From an uncultured Bacteroidales bacterium (GTDB lineage Bacteria > Bacteroidota > Bacteroidia > Bacteroidales > UBA932), in NCBI GenBank assembly GCA_905234285.1, contig CAJOHK010000005.1:35990-99989 (forward strand): a DNA stretch of 64,000 bases, read 5' to 3'. Position numbers and translations under genes: made by a program. Positions 62,215 through 64,000 of this stretch are shown piece by piece. The notes under the pieces were generated by a model, which was given only the letters and a program-made list of their open reading frames with translations, was not told the origin of the DNA and did not search any database. How positions within the stretch are numbered: position 1 is the first letter of the stretch; each line of letters begins with the position of its first letter.

Positions 62215-63666
62215 ATGAGTAAAAGATTTCTTACTTTACTGTTTCTTTTAACTATTCCGCTTTTTGCGGCTTGCAAACAGGATAATACAAACAAAGAAGA
62301 GAACCAGAAAGAGAGCCAGCCACAGGAGCAAACCGGCGAATTTGACGGTGAGGAATGGGCAAAAGCCGCTCCTATGATTAAAGACGGAGACGTGGTGCTG
62401 GCCAACAGCGAGTTAACCCAGAAGTTCATCGCAGAGGTGAATTACGCCGACAAAACCTATGCCAATGAAACCAAGATTTTCGATTATTACGGTGGCTTCG
62501 GCAGTAAGGTAGGCGAGCCTCTCACCTGGTCCAACTGGAGCAAGAACTGGCCCGACGGCGACAAGCCCAACAGCTACAGCATCCGCTGGAACGGCGATTC
62601 TTCTTATGGCAAGCTCAAACTCCACCTGGCCGACGACCTGGGATGGGCCGCCGATACCGACATCAAGGCCGGCGCCTGCTATGTGGACATTACCAACCTG
62701 GTTCCCAACGACAAGTACACCTTCAAAGTCACCGCAGCCGACGGTACCGTCATCACCGAGGGTAAGTTCTCTACCACCGGCAACCTGCATCAGGTGTTCT
62801 TCAAAACCAAGTGCCGCAATGCCCGTGACTTGGGCGGCTGGAAGACCGAGGACGGCAAAACCATCAAGTACCGCAAGGTGTACCGTGGTGGCCGCATGAA
62901 TGATCCTTGGGAGGTGATGCTTAATGCTACCGGCAAGAAGGAAGTCCTGGCCGAAGGCATCGGCGCCGAGCTGGAGCTTCGCGGATCGGACGACTTTATG
63001 CTGGTCCCTGCCGTTGATGAAATGGATCACTGCCATCCCTGCATAGAGGAAGGCGGAAAGGTGATGCTGGGTGTCACCAAGCCTTCTGCCAAAAACTTAA
63101 TCAAGTGGCTTGTTCTGGATCCCACCAGCCCATGGACCGAGGAACAGAGAGTTCCATACCGTGTGACTACCAGCCATGGATACGGATATAAGCTAAGTGA
63201 TAATGCTGTCACAGATATTACACCTACTCTTACTGAACAGGATTATACCGCTTTCCAGGCCGCATACAAGGCCAAGACCAAGGAGTGCTTTGAGTTTGTG
63301 GCCAACAGTGTGCACGCCGGTAAGGGCTGCTATTTCCACTGCTCGCTGGGCCGTGACCGCACCGGCACCATGGGTGTCATCATCATGGGTGTCCTGGGCG
63401 TACGTGAGGGCGAGATTTCCAAGGAGTATGAGCTCACCTACTTTGCTCCTGTCGGCTTTAGCGTGTCTTCGTCCGATAAGGAAACCAACACCCAGCCTGT
63501 TTTCAAGAACGACCGTACTCACTGGGTATACAGCGACATTGTCCCTTACTTCTGGCAATTGGCCGGCAGTGGTTCCTTCGCCAGCGGCGTAGAGAAATAC
63601 CTGGTTCAGGAAGCCGGCGTGTCCCAGGCCCTGATTGACCAGTTCCGCAGCGATATGCTCCAATAA
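62215..63666 (+). CDS. tyrosine-phosphatase-like lipoprotein (Y_phosphatase3 type)
   Basis: The 483-residue lipoprotein (MSKRFLTLLFLLTIPLFAAC) has a fibronectin/Ig-like N-terminal part (about 60-195) and a phosphatase domain (about 200-480). NARDLGGWKTEDGKTIKYRKVYRGGR is the usual entry to this family, and HCSLGRDRTG (His375, Cys376, Arg382) is the HCx5R signature. It could act on phosphorylated glycans, lipids or proteins at the envelope. It ends the plus arm of the glycan locus, 20 bp behind the alpha-galactosidase. Confidence 0.85.
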   Translation: MSKRFLTLLFLLTIPLFAACKQDNTNKEENQKESQPQEQTGEFDGEEWAKAAPMIKDGDVVLANSELTQKFIAEVNYADKTYANETKIFDYYGGFGSKVGEPLTWSNWSKNWPDGDKPNSYSIRWNGDSSYGKLKLHLADDLGWAADTDIKAGACYVDITNLVPNDKYTFKVTAADGTVITEGKFSTTGNLHQVFFKTKCRNARDLGGWKTEDGKTIKYRKVYRGGRMNDPWEVMLNATGKKEVLAEGIGAELELRGSDDFMLVPAVDEMDHCHPCIEEGGKVMLGVTKPSAKNLIKWLVLDPTSPWTEEQRVPYRVTTSHGYGYKLSDNAVTDITPTLTEQDYTAFQAAYKAKTKECFEFVANSVHAGKGCYFHCSLGRDRTGTMGVIIMGVLGVREGEISKEYELTYFAPVGFSVSSSDKETNTQPVFKNDRTHWVYSDIVPYFWQLAGSGSFASGVEKYLVQEAGVSQALIDQFRSDMLQ

Positions 63667-63713
63667 GCTTTCGCTTGTGTCGGCAAAATTTTTTGAAAAA
63701 AGTTAAGAAAAAA

Positions 63714-63744
63714 TTTGTCAGTTCAAAAATAGTTACTACCTTTG
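63714..63744 (+). promoter_or_regulatory. rRNA operon promoter
   Basis: TTTG at 63714-63717 (-33 part) and TACCTTTG at 63737-63744 (-7 part) are separated by 19 bp, the textbook Bacteroidota spacing. Transcription should begin near 63749, about 170 bp before 16S. Confidence 0.8.
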
Positions 63745-63747
63745 CAG

Positions 63748-63775
63748 TCCCGCTTCCGAAACGAGCGGGATTTTT
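63748..63775 (+). terminator. terminator-like hairpin at the 5' end of the rRNA leader
   Basis: TCCCGCT pairs with AGCGGGA and is followed by TTTTT. It begins about where transcription starts, so it could attenuate, protect the 5' end or be overcome by antitermination. The boxA-like word follows. Confidence 0.55.
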
Positions 63776-63778
63776 AAC

Positions 63779-63790
63779 GGCTCTTTGACA
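63779..63790 (+). promoter_or_regulatory. boxA-like antitermination element
   Basis: GGCTCTTTGACA resembles the rRNA boxA (TGCTCTTTAACA), where NusB and S10 bind. Confidence 0.6.
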
Positions 63791-63916
63791 ATATTGAAAG
63801 ACTAAAAGTACAAGCAAGTACCGAGAGAAAGTGTAACACTTTTGAACAGTAAACGAGCGTCAGTTTCTTAACAGAAACGATTGTCAGGGACAAGCTTAGT
63901 AATATATAAAGAATAT

Positions 63917-64000
63917 ACAATGAAGAGTTTGATCCTGGCTCAGGATGAACGCTAGCGGCAGGCTTAACACATGCAAGTCGAGGGGCATCGCGTTGTAGCA
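63917..64000 (+). rRNA. 16S ribosomal RNA (5' end, partial)
   Basis: TGAAGAGTTTGATCCTGGCT and AACACATGCAAGTCGA match the conserved 5' end of 16S rRNA. The mature start is placed by alignment to E. coli numbering, with an error of a few bases. The gene continues past the window. The word GATGAACGCTAGCGGCAGGC fits Bacteroidales. Confidence 0.97.

Overview
The window is a chromosomal segment of a member of Bacteroidota, order Bacteroidales. Evidence: a SusC/SusD pair, many lipoproteins and outer-membrane barrels, the Bacteroidota -7 promoter word TAnnTTTG ahead of many genes, and a 16S rRNA start (from about 63917) with a Bacteroidales-like 5' end. The DNA is GC-rich for the order. A Rikenellaceae-like gut or rumen lineage is possible, but 84 bases of 16S do not settle it. 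The gene content suggests an anaerobic glycan degrader with an Rnf ion pump, fumarate/succinate exchange and tryptophanase-type amino-acid lysis.

Layout. 0-5 kb: rnfBCDGEA operon (rnfB lacks its start). 5-9.4 kb: PPC-domain protein and DcuB C4-dicarboxylate transporter, then a divergent pair of a tryptophanase-family lyase and a DUF554 membrane protein, bracketed by two copies of a palindromic hairpin. 9.5-9.75 kb: a 116-bp palindrome against tRNA-Arg(TCT). 9.8-15.6 kb: secreted proteins and a Wzz/Wza-type polysaccharide export pair. 15.66-20.98 kb: a tightly packed operon joining a ppGpp synthetase, a separate ppGpp hydrolase, a small-molecule-kinase-like protein, a sensor/PP2C phosphatase/ATPase fusion and a STAS anti-sigma antagonist, followed by a frameshifted small exported protein. 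22.9-26.75 kb: an accessory island whose two ends carry the 3' end of tRNA-Ser(GGA). It holds a three-gene DUF3791/DUF3990/DUF3791 module resembling a toxin-antitoxin system, a NERD nuclease-domain protein and a BACON/transglutaminase protein. 26.9-40.6 kb: outer-membrane barrel, flippase, lipoprotein cyclophilin, GH2 beta-galactosidase, a two-subunit chromate transporter, GH20 hexosaminidase with a CobW GTPase, and an alkaline phosphatase/EamA/acetyl esterase operon. 41.2-45.5 kb: a DUF4832-type lipoprotein, an Rpn-family nuclease and, beyond a WG-repeat gene, a free-standing copy of that nuclease's C-terminal region with a different tail.

45.5-63.7 kb is a coherent glycan locus. On the minus strand run agaS, kbaZ/gatZ, susC (with an unusual N-terminal OmpA-like domain), susD and four surface lipoproteins. 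A DeoR-family AgaR-like repressor follows the same strand. On the plus strand run a PfkB kinase, a GH36-type alpha-galactosidase lipoprotein and a phosphatase lipoprotein. Sites matching the E. coli AgaR operator core lie between the repressor and the kinase and at the agaS promoter. The genes fit capture of an alpha-galactoside or GalNAc-containing glycan, its cleavage, and processing of galactosamine-6-phosphate through tagatose phosphates. The window ends in the leader and first 84 bases of an rRNA operon.

Most promising leads: the split stringent-response/partner-switch operon; the tRNA-Ser-flanked island with its ART-like module; the Rpn C-terminal copy as a possible antitoxin or tail donor; the AgaR-controlled SusCD locus; and paired palindromic repeats at several intergenic sites.
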